Assembly (NCBI RefSeq): GCF_003086295.3
Contig: NC_092044.1
Coordinates: forward strand, 67,833,213 to 67,897,212
Source of the DNA: Arachis hypogaea
Lineage: Eukaryota; Streptophyta; Magnoliopsida; Fabales; Fabaceae
Direction of reading: 5' to 3'
Length of the DNA stretch: 64,000 bases
The position numbers were made by a program, and so were the translations under genes. Below, piece by piece: positions 21,431 to 33,891 of this stretch. The notes below the pieces were generated by a model, which was not told the DNA's origin, did no database searches, and worked only from the letters and a program-made list of their open reading frames with translations. Position 1 is the first letter of the stretch; every line of letters starts with the position of its first letter.

Positions 21431-24400
21431 TGATACGTAAAAATTGAGATTTCACGTATAACCGGCAAGTATACCGGGTCGTATCAAGTAATAAGACTCA
21501 CAAAGAGTGAGGTCGATCCCACGAGGATTGGTAGATTAAGCAACTTTAGTTAAATGGCAAGTTTAGTCAAGCGAACATGATTTTTGATTTTATGAGCAAT
21601 GTGACTTTTGAACATAATGACAGGAATTTAAATGGCAATTAAGAACAAGAATATAGAAATAAAATGGAAGTAAATAACTGAAACTTAAATTGCAAGAAAC
21701 TTAAATAACATCAAAGATAAATGGCAAGGGACTAAAGGGTGCAGAAATTTAAAGAACATAAGGTAAATGGCAAAAAGTAGATGAACAGAATGTAAATAAC
21801 AAGAGTAGTAAATAGACAGAATGTAGAAAGGGATTGGGAAATGGGTAATCAAATAACTAGAGCAAGAGAAATGAGAATTAATGATAGAGAGGATCATTAG
21901 GGATCAGAGATGTTAGTTTTCATGAATTGATGTTAGTCAAATCTTCCTCAATCATGGGTATAGATCCATGGCAAATGGGTGATTGAATCCCAATCTCTTG
22001 GTGATTCAATCTCTCTTAACATAGCCAATTGCCACTCTCGTGATCTAATTGTTCATGAGAAGAGATGAAGATCAATTTTAATCCAGCCACACAATTTCCA
22101 AAATCTTAACCAAGGAGAGTTACATCTCACATACTAACCAAGGTATATTGATTGAGGAAATCATGAGAGGATGAACTCTAAACTGAATTATGTGGCTCAT
22201 TCATCAAATTCACCACATAATTCATATAGATTAACCCCTCTCTCGATGGTAGTTGAATCTTTGAAGAACAAGAGTTCCCTCTTTAGATCAACCACTAAAA
22301 TTGAGAAAGAGAAGATGGGTTCACCAATTCATTCCAACCAACAGAGCTCCTCCCCCTAATGAAAGTGGGGTTTAGTGAATCATAGCTCCATTCTCAACAA
22401 CAAATGCCATTAACAAAAATTAAACTAAGTGGAAAGGAAGAAGAAGAAGAATGAAGTGCTTAAAACTTGAAGATGAAGAAGAAAAATTCCAATAGAAAAC
22501 CAAAGATGAGCTTTCCGGGAGAGTACCCGGAAGTTCTAACAATAAGCTCAGTAAAAATGCTAAAAATTCTAAGTGTTAAAAAGTATTCAAAAGTCCAAAA
22601 GTCCCCCACAAGTACATCAATCTCTTCTATTTATACTACTCCTAAAACTCTTCAGAGATCTTCAATTTGGGTTGGCAATGTGGGCTTTCTTATTGTTGAA
22701 TTCTTGGCTCAATTGGAAGTGTTGCTAGACTTGGAATGGAAGAGTTCATTCATCATGTTTCTGGCCCATTGGCTTGGCGTTATTGGCACTAACTCCAGGC
22801 CAAATGCACGTTGGCAACGTGCAAGACATTTTCCTGGTAGTGAAGTATGAGACTTGGGCGTTGCTAGCCCAAGTTGTTGCCAACAACTTGCTTTTCCTCT
22901 TCTTGGCTCTACTTTCATGCTAAATGTAGCCCAGAATTTGAGTGTCAACCTTCAGCCTTAATATGGACTATTATACATCATTGGAAAGCTCTTGATGTCT
23001 ATTTTCTAATGCCACTGGAATCACCTCAATTGGACTTTCCTAGCTCAAGTTATGGTTCCTCAAAGAAGGTAAGGTCAAGCTGCCAAGTTGTTGCCAAGTT
23101 GTTGTGAATAACGCACCTTCAACCCCAAGTTGGCAACGTGCCCGTGCCTTACTCTCCCAAGGCAAGGACTTGGGGCTGGCGTTGTTGCAAAACACGCCCC
23201 CCTTGTGGCACGTTGGCAACGTGCTCGAGCCACACCCCAAGGCTCATCTCTAGCTCCCTTGAATTTCACTTCATGTTCTTGTTTTTAGGGTCTAAAGATG
23301 ACTCTGGTTTGGCTTCAATTTTGTGCTCCACCATAGACTATTATATATGGTTGGAAAGCTCTGAATGTCAGCTTTCCAACGCAACTGGAAGCACTCAATT
23401 TGGATCTCTATAACTCAAGTTATGCTCGTTTGAAGGAGACATGGTCAGGCTGCCAAAATCGCACACGTTTTTGGTGAAAACGCCCTTGTTTCCAGCGTTG
23501 CCAACGTGCTCAGATTCTGAAGCTCTAAATGAAGCCATCTTTTGAAGCTTCAAACGAATGCCAATCCCATACTATGATATATGGTTGGAAAGCTCTGGAT
23601 GTCTACTTTCCAATGCCGTTGAGAGTGCATCATTTGAAGGTCTACAACTCAAGATATACTCCATGGAAGAGGGCAAGGTCAGGCTGCCAGGGTTGCTGCG
23701 TTGTTGATGAACACGCCCATGCAATCCCAAGTTGGCAACGTGAATGATGCATGTCCCTGGCGTTGGCAACTTGAATGGTGCATGTCCCTGGCGTTGGCAA
23801 CTTGAATGGTGCATGTCCCTGGCGTTGCCAAGGATAACGCCAATGGTTCTTGGCGTTGGCAACGCCCTCGAGCTCCTCTTCAAGGCTTCATTCTTGTGCT
23901 TGGCGTTGCCCATAAAACACGCCAATGATAGTGGCGTTGGCAACGTGGTTGAGCTCCAAAACTTGGTGCCAAAGTTGCTTGGTTGTGTGGCGTTGGCAAC
24001 GCCCATCTTGAGTTAGCAACGCCAGCTCCTTTTCTTCCAGGGCCAAGCTTGATTGTGTGGCGTTGCCTTCAACAACGCCCATAGTTCTTGGCGTTGGCAA
24101 CGCCCTCGACACTCCTTCATGGCCCAAGTTTCTTGCTTGTGTGGGCGTTGCCTTCAACAACTCAGCCTATTCTTCAAGTTGGCAACGCCAACTTTGCTTC
24201 CAAAGCTGCCTGGCGTTATCCTCAACAACTCACCACATTCCTAAGTTGGCAACGCCAACTTCTTCTTGGTTGCCTGGCGTTATCCTCAATAACGCCCACT
24301 ATCTCCAAGTTGGCAACGCCAACTCCTTCTTGCCCCAGCTTGCATCCTTCTTGCTTCCATGCTTCCTTGTTTCATCACCTATCATCAACAAAGGAAATAG

Positions 24401-24633
24401 CTTCAAAGTCTTACCAATTCATGCAATAAATTTCATGAGATTCATTCATACTCATTCATGTATGTATTCCTTAAATCATTTGCATGAATTTGGCTAGAAT
24501 CAACATGTTCCTTAGTATTCTCATGCATGAATACAAACTCATAAAAGGACTTATTTATTTAGAGAAAATGAGTGAAATCAAGCTAAAATCAACTAAACTA
24601 ACTAGCTAATATATCAAATATGCAATTGCATCA
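21431..24633 (-). mobile_element. Solo LTR, 3.2 kb, inside ORF2 of element B
   Basis: Plus strand begins TGATACGTAAAAATTG and ends AATTGCATCA. CTTGC at 21426-21430 and 24634-24638 is the target duplication, and removing the insert and one copy restores the ORF2 sequence seen in element A. No coding domain is inside, so this is a solo LTR left by recombination between the ends of an element. The module lies at 21461-21530 with stems CCGG/CCGG and CTCAC/GTGAG, a TATA-like box at 22628-22635 (minus strand), and a GGCGTTGGCAACG repeat field at 22780-24330. Confidence 0.9.
22780..24330. repeat. GGCGTTGGCAACGCC repeat field in solo LTR
   Basis: Dozens of GGCGTTGGCAACG, GGCGTTGCC and GGCAACGCC words. 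GGCG starts at 23759, 23790, 23821 and 23852 are each 31 bp apart, and the pairs 23902/23933 and 24059/24090 repeat that interval. No preserved reading frame is seen. Confidence 0.8.
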
Positions 24634-25155
24634 CTTGCCTTTGGAGTCTCTTTTCCATTGAGCTCCTTCCACACATATGTCCATTAGGACTTGGTCCAAC
24701 CTTTGATTAAAGTTGACCCTTCTAGTGTAGGGGCGTACATCTCCTTGCATCATGGGCAAGTGGAACGCCAACCTCACATTCTCCGGACTAAAATCTAAGT
24801 ATTTCCCCTGAACCATTGTGAGATAATTCTTTGGACTCGAGTTCATACTTTGATTATGGTTCTTAGTGATCCATGCATTGGCATAGAACTCTTGAACCAT
24901 TAAGATTCCGACTTGTTGCATGGGGTTGGTTATGACTTCCGAACCTCTTCTTCGGATTTCATGTCGGATTTTCGGATACTCATTTTTCTTGAGCTTGAAA
25001 GGGACCTCAGGGATCACCTTCTTCTTTGCCACAACATCATAGAAGTGGTCTTGATGGCTTTTGGAGATGAATCTTTCCATCACCCATGACTTGGAGGTGG
25101 AAGCTTTTGTCTTCCCTTTTCCTTTTCTAGAGGATTCTCTGGCCTTAGGTGCCAT
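24634..25155 (-). pseudogene. ORF2 of element B, N-terminal part
   Basis: The start is ATG at 25155 (MAPKARESSRKGKGK). It encodes the first 172 or so residues including YLTMVQGKYLDFSPENVRL and stops at the solo LTR. It is near-identical to element A, and the reading frame is open up to the insertion. Confidence 0.8.
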
Positions 25156-25683
25156 TGATGGTAATGGAAAAACAAAAAGCTTATGCTTTTACCACACCAA
25201 ACATAAAATATTGCTCGCCCTTGAGCAAGAGAAGAAAGAAGAGAAGAAGAAGAAGAAGAAAATATGGAGGAGAAGGGGGAGTGTAGGTTTCGGCCAAGGT
25301 ATAGAAGAGGGGGTTGTGTTGTGTGAAAATGAAGTAGAATGGAAGGGTATATATAGGGAGGGGAGAGGGTGTAGTTTCGGTCATTTAGGGTGGGTTTGGG
25401 TGGGAAAGTGGTTTTGAATTTTGAACGTAGGTGGGGTTTTTGGGGAAGAGTGGATGGATGTGAGTGGTGAAGGGGGTAATTGGGAAGAGAGATTGAAGTT
25501 GTTGAGAAGTGTGATATGGGGAAGAGTGTTATAGGATTAGGAGGTAAGGTGGGAATATGTTAGGTGGGGATCCTGTGGGGTCCACAGATCCTGAGGTGAT
25601 CCTGTAGGGTCCACAGATCCTGAGGTGTCAAGGAATTACATCCCTGCACCAAATAGGCATGCAAAATGCCTTTGCATACCATT
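25156..25683 (-). other. Spacer upstream of ORF2, element B
   Basis: Non-coding, homologous to 1678-2186. A purine-rich stretch lies at 25215-25280, and GATCCTGTGGGGTCCACA is duplicated in tandem near 25568-25615. Confidence 0.5.
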
Positions 25684-25955
25684 CTGGCATTTAAACGCCG
25701 AGGTGATGCACGTTCTGGGCGTTCAATGCCCATGTGTAGCATGTTTTGGGCGTTCAACGCCCATGTGTAGCATGTTTCTGGCGTTGAACGCCAGTTCCAT
25801 GCTTGTTACTGGCGTTCAGCGCCAGCTTTTCTCAAGGCACATTCCTGGCGTTCAAACGCCAGAATGTTGCTTGTTTCTGGCGTTCAGTGCCAGATTCATG
25901 CTCTGTTCTGGCATTGAATGCCAGCCAGATGCTCCTTACTGGCGTTGAACGCCAG
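25684..25955. repeat. Palindrome array, ~31-bp period (element B)
   Basis: Nine dyads start at about 25684, 25715, 25746, 25778, 25809, 25845, 25877, 25908 and 25939 (spacing 31, 31, 32, 31, 36, 32, 31, 31). One unit is CTGGCATTGAATGCCAG where element A has CTGGCGTTGAACGCCAG: both arms changed together. This array has one unit more than that of element A. Confidence 0.9.
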
Positions 25956-26299
25956 TCTGTCCTTCCTCCAGGGTGTGATTTTTCTTCTGCTGTTTTTGAT
26001 TCTGTTTTTAATTTTATATTTTTTTCGTGACTCCACATGATCATGTACCTAATAAAACATAAAATAATAATAAAATAAAATAAAATAATAATTAGACAAA
26101 TAAAATTGGGTTACCTCCCAACAAGCACTTCTTTAATGTCATTAGCTTGACAATGGGCTCTCATAGAGCCTCACAGGTGATCAGGTCAATGTTATATAGT
26201 CCCAACACCAAACTTAGAGTTTGGATATAGGGTCTTAACACCAAACTTATTGTTTGGTTGTGGCCTCCCAACACCAAACTTAGAGTTTGACTATGGGGG

Positions 26300-28481
26300 C
26301 TCTTATTGACTCTGAACTGAGAGAAGCTTTTCATGCTTACTCTCTTTTGTCACAGAGGGATGGCCATGTGCCTTAAACACAAGGTAGTTCTTATTCAATT
26401 GAAGGACTAATTCACCTCTATTGACATCTATCACAGCTCCTGCTGTAGCTAGGAAAGGTCTTCCAAGGATGATGCATTCATCCTCTTCCTTCTTAGTGTC
26501 TAAGATTATGAAATTAGCAGGGATGTAAAGGCCTTCAACCTTTACTAACACGTCCTCTACTATTCTATAAGCTTGTCTCAATGACTTGTCTGCCAATTGT
26601 ATTGAGAACAAGGCAGGTTGTACCTCAATGATCCCCAGCTTCTCCATTACAGAGAGTGGCATAAGATTTATCCCTGACCCCAGATCACATAGAGCTTTTT
26701 CAAAGGTCATGGTGCCTATGGTATAAGGTATTAAGAACTTACCAGGATCTTGTCTCTTTTGAGGTAAAATTTGCTGAATCCAGGTATCTAGTTCACTAAT
26801 GAGCAAGGGAGGTTCACTTTCCCAAGTCTCATTACCAAACAACTTGGCATTCAGCTTCATGATAGCTCCTAAATATTGATCAACTTGCTCTCAAGTCACA
26901 TATTCATCCTCTTCAGAGGAGGAATAGTCTTCAGAGCTCATGAATGGCAGAAGGAGATTTAATGGAATCTCTATGGTCTCTATATGAGCCTCAGATTCCT
27001 TTGGATCCTTAATAGGAAACTCCTTCTTGCTTGAGAGACGTCCCAGGAGGTCTTCCTCACTAGGATTTTCGTCCTTCTCCTCCCTTGTGTATTCGGCCAT
27101 ATTGATTACATCAATGGCCTTGCACTCTCCTTTTGGATTCTCTTCTGTATTGCTTGGGAGAATACTGGGAGGAGTTTCAATGACTTTCTTACTCAGTTGG
27201 TCCACTTGTGCCTCCAGATTTCTGATGGATGATCTTGTTTCACTCATGAAACTGAAAGTGCCTTTTGACAGATCAGAGACTAAGTTTGCTAAATTAGAGG
27301 GGCTCTGTTCAGAATTCTCTGTCTGCTGCTGAGAAGATGATGGAAAAGACTTGTTATTACAGAGCCTATTTCTTCCACCATTATTAAAGCCTTGTTGAGG
27401 CTTTTGTTGATCCTTCCATGAGAAATTTGGATGATTCCTCCATGATAAATTATAGGTGTTTCCATAAGGTTCACCCATGTAATTTACCTCTGCTATTACA
27501 GGGTTCTCAGGATCATAAGCTTCTTCAGAAGCTGCCTCTTTAGTACTGTTGGATGCATTTTGCCATCCATTCAGACTTTGAGAAATCATGTTAACTTGCT
27601 GAGTCAACACTTTGTTCTGAGCCAATATGGCATTCAGAGCATCAATTTCAAGAATTCCCTTCTTCTGAGGTGTCCCATTATTCACGGAATTCCTCTCAGA
27701 AGTGTACATGAATTGGTTATTTGCAACCATGTCAATGAGTTCTTGAGCCTCTTCAGGCGTTTTCTTTAGGTGAATAGATCCACCTGCAGAATGGTCCAAT
27801 GACATTTTCGAAAACTCAGATAGACCATAATAGAATATATCTAATATGGTCCATTCTGAAAACATGTCAGATGGACACCTTTTGGTCAACTGCTTATATC
27901 TTTCCCAAGCTTCATAGAGGGATTCACCATCTTTTTGTTTGAAGGTCTGAACATCCACTCTAAGCTTGCTCAGCTTTTGAGGAGGAAAGAATTTATCCAA
28001 GAAGGCCGTGACCAGCTTCTCCCAGGAGTCCAGGCCATATTCTAGCTCTGTCTCTTACAGCAAAAGGGAAAAGCATGAGTCTGTAGACTTCAGGATCAAC
28101 TCCGTTCGTCTTAACAGTCTCACAGATCTGCAAGAACTCAGTTAAAAACTGATAAGGATCTTCAGATGGAAGTCCATAAAACTTGCAGTTTTGTTGCATT
28201 AAGGCAACTAGCTGAGGTTTCAGCTCAAAATTATTTGCTCCAATGGCAGGAATGGAGATGCTTCTTCCATCAAATTTGGACGTGGGTTTGGTAAAGTCAC
28301 CAAGCATCCTCCTTGCATTATCATTATTGGGTTCGGCTGCCATCTCCTTCTCTTGTTCGAAAATTTCTGAAAGGTTACTTCTGGATTGTTGTAATTTAGC
28401 TTATCTTAGTTTCCTCTTCAGAGTCCTTTCAGGTTCAGGATCAGCTTCAACAAGAGTGCTTTTGTCCTTGTTCCTGCTCAT
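26300..28481 (-). pseudogene. gag-protease of element B
   Basis: The start is ATG at 28481 (MSRNKDKSTLVEADPEP). It has the same domains as in element A: capsid with YEAWERYKQLTKRCP, Gln/Asn-rich linker, and protease with CDLGSGINLMP and ILGRPFLAT. Damage: a stop near 28400, a deletion of about 23 bp near 28030 that shifts the frame, a stop near 26888, and a stop at 26300 that removes the SKFGV repeats. The downstream sequence up to 26285 still has the repeats. Confidence 0.85.
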
Positions 28482-29952
28482 ATGAGAGAGAAGAAAACAA
28501 GAAAAGAAGAGGAATCCTCTATGTCACAGTATAGAGATTCCTTTATGTTAGTAGAAGAAGAAAGGGGAGGAAAGTGAAGAAGAATGGGTTCGGATATTTA
28601 GATGAAGAGAGGTGAAGAGAAGTGTTAGTAAATAATTAATTAAATAGAATAAGAAAAGAGAGGGAGAATTCGAAAATAATTTTAAAAAGGTGTTAGTAAT
28701 TTTCGAAAATTAGAGATAAGATAAGATTAAAATTAAAATTTAAAACAAAAAAAGAATTTTTGAAAAAGAGATGAGATATTTTCGAAATTAGGGAGGGAGA
28801 CGTAGTTAGTTGGTTTTGAAAAAGATAAGAAACAAACAAAAAGTTAGTTGGTTGATTGAAAAAGATTTGAAGTTTTTAATTTTAAAAAGATAAGAAGATA
28901 GGAAGATAGAAAAGATATTTTAAAATCAAATTTTGAAAAAGATAAAATTTGAAAAAGATAAGATAAAAAGATAAGATTTTTAAGAAAAAGGCATTTTGAA
29001 AAAGATTTAATTTTTAAAATGACTTAACTAACAAGAAACTACAAGATAAGATTCTAGAATTTAAAGATTGAACCTTTCTTAACAAGAAAGTAACAAACTT
29101 CAAATTTTTGAACCAATCACATTAATTGTTAGCATATTTTCGAAAATATGATATAAAAATAAGAAAAAGATTTTGAAGATAATTTGAAAAAGAATTTAAA
29201 AAGATAAGATTTTTTTTAAAATTGAAATTTTGACTTGACTTGTAAGAAACAACTAATTTTAAAAATTTTTGACCAAGTCAAACCCAAAATTTCGAAAATT
29301 TGGAGAGAAAAAAGGAAAAGATATATTTTTTATTTTTTTGAATTTTTAATTATGAGAGAGAAAAACACAAACATGACCCAAAACTTAAAAATTTTGGATC
29401 AAAACACATGATGCATGCAAGAGCACTATGAATGTCAAGATGAACACCAAGAACACTTTGAAGATTATGATGAACATCAAGAACATATTTTCGAAAAATT
29501 TTTTGATGCAAAGAAAACATGCAAGGCACCAAACTTAGAAATCTTTAATGCATGGACTCTAACAAACGAAAAATGCACATGAAAAACAACAAACAACACA
29601 ACAAGAAATCATCAAGATCAAACAAGAAGACTTGTCAAGAACAACTTGAAGATCATGAAGAACACTATGAATGCATGGAATTTTTGAAAAATGCAAGAAA
29701 AATTTTTAAAGCATGCAATTGACACCAAACTTAAAAATTGACTCAAGACTCAAACAAGAAACACAAAATATTTTTTGTTTTTACGATTTTATGATTTTTT
29801 TTTTATTTTTATTAATTTTTTTTCAAAAATATTTTTGAAAAAAAAACGAAAACGAAAAGAAAAATTTTGAAAAAATTTTGAAAACTTTTTGAAAGGAAAA
29901 TTACCTAATCTGAGCAACAAGATGAATCGTCAGTTGTCCATACTCGAACAAT
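28482..29952 (-). other. Long AT-rich leader of element B
   Basis: About 1.5 kb, no gene; matches the leader of element A. It is rich in GAAAAAGATAAGA words and has CACCAAACTTA at about 29527 and 29723. Confidence 0.7.
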
Positions 29953-29969
29953 CCCCGGCAACGGCGCCA
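29953..29969 (-). promoter_or_regulatory. Primer-binding site, tRNA-Asp (element B)
   Basis: TGGCGCCGTTGCCGGGG on the minus strand, an exact complement of the plant tRNA-Asp 3' end, six bases from the LTR. Confidence 0.9.
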
Positions 29970-29975
29970 AAAACT

Positions 29976-31724
29976 TGCTGGACGAAATTGTGATTCAAAT
30001 GTTTATGTATTTTGTAAAATTCATTGCTTTTTCTTTCCCTGGCAATGGCGCCAATAATCTGGTGCCAATACCATGGTTCACAACTATGTGTGGTCACAAC
30101 TCCGTTCAACTTAATCAGCAAGTGTACTGGGTCATCCAAGTAATACCTTACGTGAGTAAGGGTCGATCCCACAGAGATTGTTGGTATAAGCAAGCTATGG
30201 TCACCTTGTAAATCTCAGTCAGGCGGATAATAATTGATTATGGATAAGTTCGAAAATTAATAATAAACAGAAAATAAAATAGGATAGAAATACTTATGTA
30301 GATCAATAGTGGGAATTTCAGATAGGCGTATGGAGATGCTGTGCTGCTCTTGAATCTCTACTTTCATATTACATTCATCCAATTCTTCTTAATCCTTTCC
30401 ATGACAAGATGTATGTAGGGCATCACCATTGTCAATGGCTACATCCCATCCTCTTAGTGAAAATGGTCCTATGCTCTGTGACAGCACGGCTAATCATCTG
30501 TCGGTTCTCAATCAGGTTGGAATAGAATCCCTTTATTCTTTTGCGTCTGTCACTAACGCCCAGCCTTCAGGAGTTTGAAGCTCGTCACAGTCATTCAATA
30601 CCGGAATCCTACTCGGAATACCACAGACAAGGTTAGACTTTCCAGATTCCCGGAATCCTACTAGGAATACCACAGACAAAGTTAGACTTTCTGGATTCTC
30701 ATGAATGCCGCCATCTATCTAGCTTATACCACGAAGATTCTGTTGGGGAATCTAAGAGATATGCGCCTGGCCTAAGGTAGAACGGAAGTGGTTGTCAGTC
30801 ACGCGCGTTCATAGGTGAGAATGATGATGAGTGTCACGGATCATCACATTCATCAAGTTGAAGTGCAACGTATATCTTGGAATAAGAATAAAAGAGAATT
30901 GAATAGAAAATAATAGTAATTGTATTGAAACTTGAGGTACAGTAGAGCTCCACACCCTTAATCTATGGTGTGTAGAAACTCCACCGTTGAAAATACATAA
31001 GTGAAAGGTCCAGGCATGGCCGAATGGCCAGCCCCCAAAATGTGATCAATAGTCTCCTAAGATGAAGAATAAAACAAAACTGAGACCAAAGATGTCTAAT
31101 ACAATAGTAAATTATCCTATTTATACTAGACTAGCTACTAGGGTTTACATGAGTAAGTAATTGATGCATAAATCCACTTCCGGGGCCCACTTGGTGTGTG
31201 TTTGGGCTAAGCTTGATCTATCCACGAGCTGAGGCTTTTATTGGAGTTGAACGCCGAGTTATAGCGTGTTTCTGGCGTTCAACTCCGGGTCGTGACGTAT
31301 TTCTGGCGTTTGACTCCAGACAGCAGCATGTACTTGGCATTGAGCGCCACTTTACGTCATCAATTCCCGAATAAAGTATGGACTATTATATATTGCTGAA
31401 AAGCTCTGGATGTCTACTTTCCAACGCCATTAAGAGCGTGCCATTTGAAGTTCTGTAGCTCCAGAAAATTCATTTCGAGTGCAGGGAGGTCAGAATCCAT
31501 CAGCATCAGCAGTCCTTTTGTCAGCCTTTTTCAGAGTTTTGCTCAAGTCCCTCAATTTCAGCCAGAAATTACCTGAAATTACAGAAAAACACACAAACTC
31601 ATAGTAAAGTCCAGAAATATGAATTTAACATAAAAACTAATGAAAACATCCCTAAAAGTAGCTTGAACTTACTAAAAACTACCTAAAAACAATGCCAAAA
31701 AGCATATAAATTATCCGCTCATCA
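29976..31724 (-). repeat. 5' LTR of element B
   Basis: 1749 bp, plus strand TGCTGGACGAAATTG to TATCCGCTCATCA. A TATA-like box is at 31118-31125 (minus strand). The module lies at 30116-30180; one stem base is changed here (TCAG instead of CCAG) while hairpin CCTTAC/GTAAGG (30146-30161) is intact. Confidence 0.95.
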
Positions 31725-31729
31725 CATAT
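31725..31729. repeat. Target-site duplication CATAT, right of element B
   Basis: Matches 17948-17952. Confidence 0.95.
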
Positions 31730-32338
31730 GCAGGCTTATTTTTGGGGAATGGTGCTGGAAGGGTGGCGTCTAACTTTAGCTTTCTGAAGTTAGGCGCCAG
31801 CAAAGAAAAAAAATTTAGAGGGTGGCCCCTAACTTGGGATTCACCAAGTTAGGCGCGGAGGCAGTTGTTGCGTTTGGGCACCCAGAAGTTAGGCGCCAAT
31901 TCCCTGAAATTAGGCTCCAGTACAGGAATCAATGTCAAGTTAGGCGCTACAAGTATGAAGTTAGAGTCCCCTGAAATTAGGCTCCAGTACAGAAATCAAT
32001 GTCAAGTTAGGCGCCACAAGTATGAAGTTAGGGGCCAGGAAGGTGTACAAAACAAGCAAGTCAGGTTCCAACTTTCTACTTTGTCTCATTCAATTGTCCG
32101 ATTCAATACAAGAATCATGTCAATTCTCAACCACATCATTCAGCCTGATTTGATTCAGCACAACTACCCCTTCCCCCCTAAGATTTGATTCCCATCACCA
32201 CTTCCTGATTCCACTTTTTTTTATTCCATTCAAAAAATCCCCTTTGACCAAATAATAAACCTATATATCTGATCATACACCCCTAATATATATCTATATA
32301 TATCTCACCCATAATAACCATAACATACGCCACCCCCC

Positions 32339-32413
<75 letters not shown>

Positions 32414-32425
32414 TCATTATATATA
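31730..32425 (+). other. Element C interior with TTAGGCGCC repeats
   Basis: Seven or more AAGTTAGGCGCC-like words (31788, 31848, 31887, 31909, 31938, 32005, 32027) in a gene-free stretch; some units also repeat the surrounding 25 bp. A TA microsatellite follows (32345-32410). Confidence 0.6.
32345..32410. repeat. (TA)n microsatellite
   Basis: Uninterrupted alternating TA for about 66 bp. Confidence 0.95.
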
Positions 32426-32800
32426 CTAGTGACTTAACAGAGAATGCCGTGCCTGTTTAGCCGTTTCTTTTATGAGATTTAAAGTTAATTATTTTAATGA
32501 ATTTTAAAATTTTAAATTTGAAAAACATAAAAATAATAACATAGAATAATCAATAATAATATAAAAATGTTCAAATTAAAATAATCATATATTATCTATC
32601 TATAAATAATAATAATATGAAAATAATTTAATTATAATAAACACATACATCATCTATCTACAAATTTACAAATAATATAATGCATAAAATAATTATTATA
32701 ATAATATTTTATCTTTTTTTATCTAATTCAAAGTCATAAAAATAAATAGAAAAATACGATTAGATGCAAATTTTTTCTATCTAACTCAAAGTCATAATGG

Positions 32801-33600
32801 AAGGTTTATTGAATCAAAATTTATGAAAAAATAAATTATTATTAATTAAATAAATATACAGGAGTTCTATCCATATTTATTATCATTCGGTCTATAACTT
32901 GAATTAGTTTTGCTTTTATTATGAGTATCTAAATATTTAAAAAATTTATTATTAACATAAAAATAATGTATGTTAAGAATTTAAGAGTACATTCGGTAGA
33001 TAAATTATAGATAAATATTACTAAGAGTACATTAATAAAGAGATATTTTAGAAATAATTCAAATTAAATGGCAAACTAAATTGTAGAAAAAAAATTAAAA
33101 AAATATATCAGAATTATCTACTAAGTTTTTATTGTTACAGAGTCAAAAAATTTAATAACAAATATATTATTAAACATTGAACATATATATTTTTTTATAA
33201 TAATACGGTTATCAAAATTTTATATTTGTATGATATTATATTAAAAAATTATTAAACTATTTAATAATTGAGTTTATAATTATGTAAAGTACACTAAGAC
33301 AAAAAGATAATATCTATAATAATATTATTTAGGCCAATAATAAAAGATTTATTGAATCAAAATTTAAGAAAAAATAAATTATTATTAATTAAATAAATAT
33401 AAATGTATAGGATTTCTACCAATATTTGGACCGTTTGGTATATTACTTGAACCAGCTCCGATGTTATTGTGAGTATCTAGAAAATTTATTATTAAGATGA
33501 AAATAATGTAATTTGATAATTTAAGGGTACACTCAAGAAATAAATTATACATAATTGGTACGTACTAAGAGTCCAGTAACATAGATATATCGTAAAAAAA
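32801..33600. repeat. ~540-bp direct duplication inside the Helitron-like block
   Basis: The segment from GGTTTATTGAATCAAAATTT (32803) recurs as GATTTATTGAATCAAAATTT (about 33345). Similarity continues through GAGTATCTA, ATTTATTATTAA and AAGAGTACATT / AAGAGTCCAGT for over 200 bp. The units are AT-rich and non-coding. Confidence 0.7.
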
Positions 33601-33639
33601 ATTCATATTAAATGATAAACTAACAACATAAATTTATTA

Positions 33640-33891
33640 ATGGGAAATATAACTTAGAGTACCTGATATAGAGTATTGTTGAGGGGGTATATTTGTGATA
33701 TCTTGCAATGGTGTTGTCATATTAGTTGGTCCACTTGATGTATCGATTTGTTTTCCTCGTCTAATACTCTCTCGGTAACTGGCACGCCTTCTAGCAAGCT
33801 GTTGCTGCCTCTGTTCTTCACTCATATTTTGTCTTCGTTGCCTAGCATAGTCTTGTCAAGTTCGTTGACCACTTCTACGTGAATCATTCAT
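33640..33891 (-). pseudogene. Helitron-type protein N-terminal relic
   Basis: ATG at 33891 gives MNDSRRSGQRT, a stop, then QDYARQRRQN followed by MSEEQRQQQLARRRASYRES and PLQDITN. Basic arginine/glutamine-rich N termini with this pattern occur in plant Helitron helicase-like predictions that I recall; no Rep or helicase motif is present. The open part runs 33825-33637. Confidence 0.4.

Larger units (their letters stand above)
17953..31724 (-). mobile_element. Element B, full-length pol-less LTR retrotransposon
   Basis: 13,772 bp including a 3.2-kb solo LTR. Minus-strand order: 5' LTR (29976-31724), PBS (29953-29969), leader, gag-pro (28481-26300), palindrome array (25955-25684), ORF2 (25155-20799, interrupted), tail, 3' LTR (17953-19702). 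The duplication CATAT is perfect. It lacks RT, RNase H and integrase, like element A. Its two LTRs differ by scattered substitutions. Confidence 0.95.

Noticed and set aside
24057..24497. Open frame of 146 codons in the 3.2-kb solo LTR (and others at 23138-24160)
   Set aside because: Frames of a GGCGTTGGCAACG repeat field; no domain, and several overlapping frames are equally open.
29953..29969. tRNA-Asp gene fragment
   Set aside because: Only the 17 bases of the primer-binding site match, and in all copies it stands beside an LTR end.
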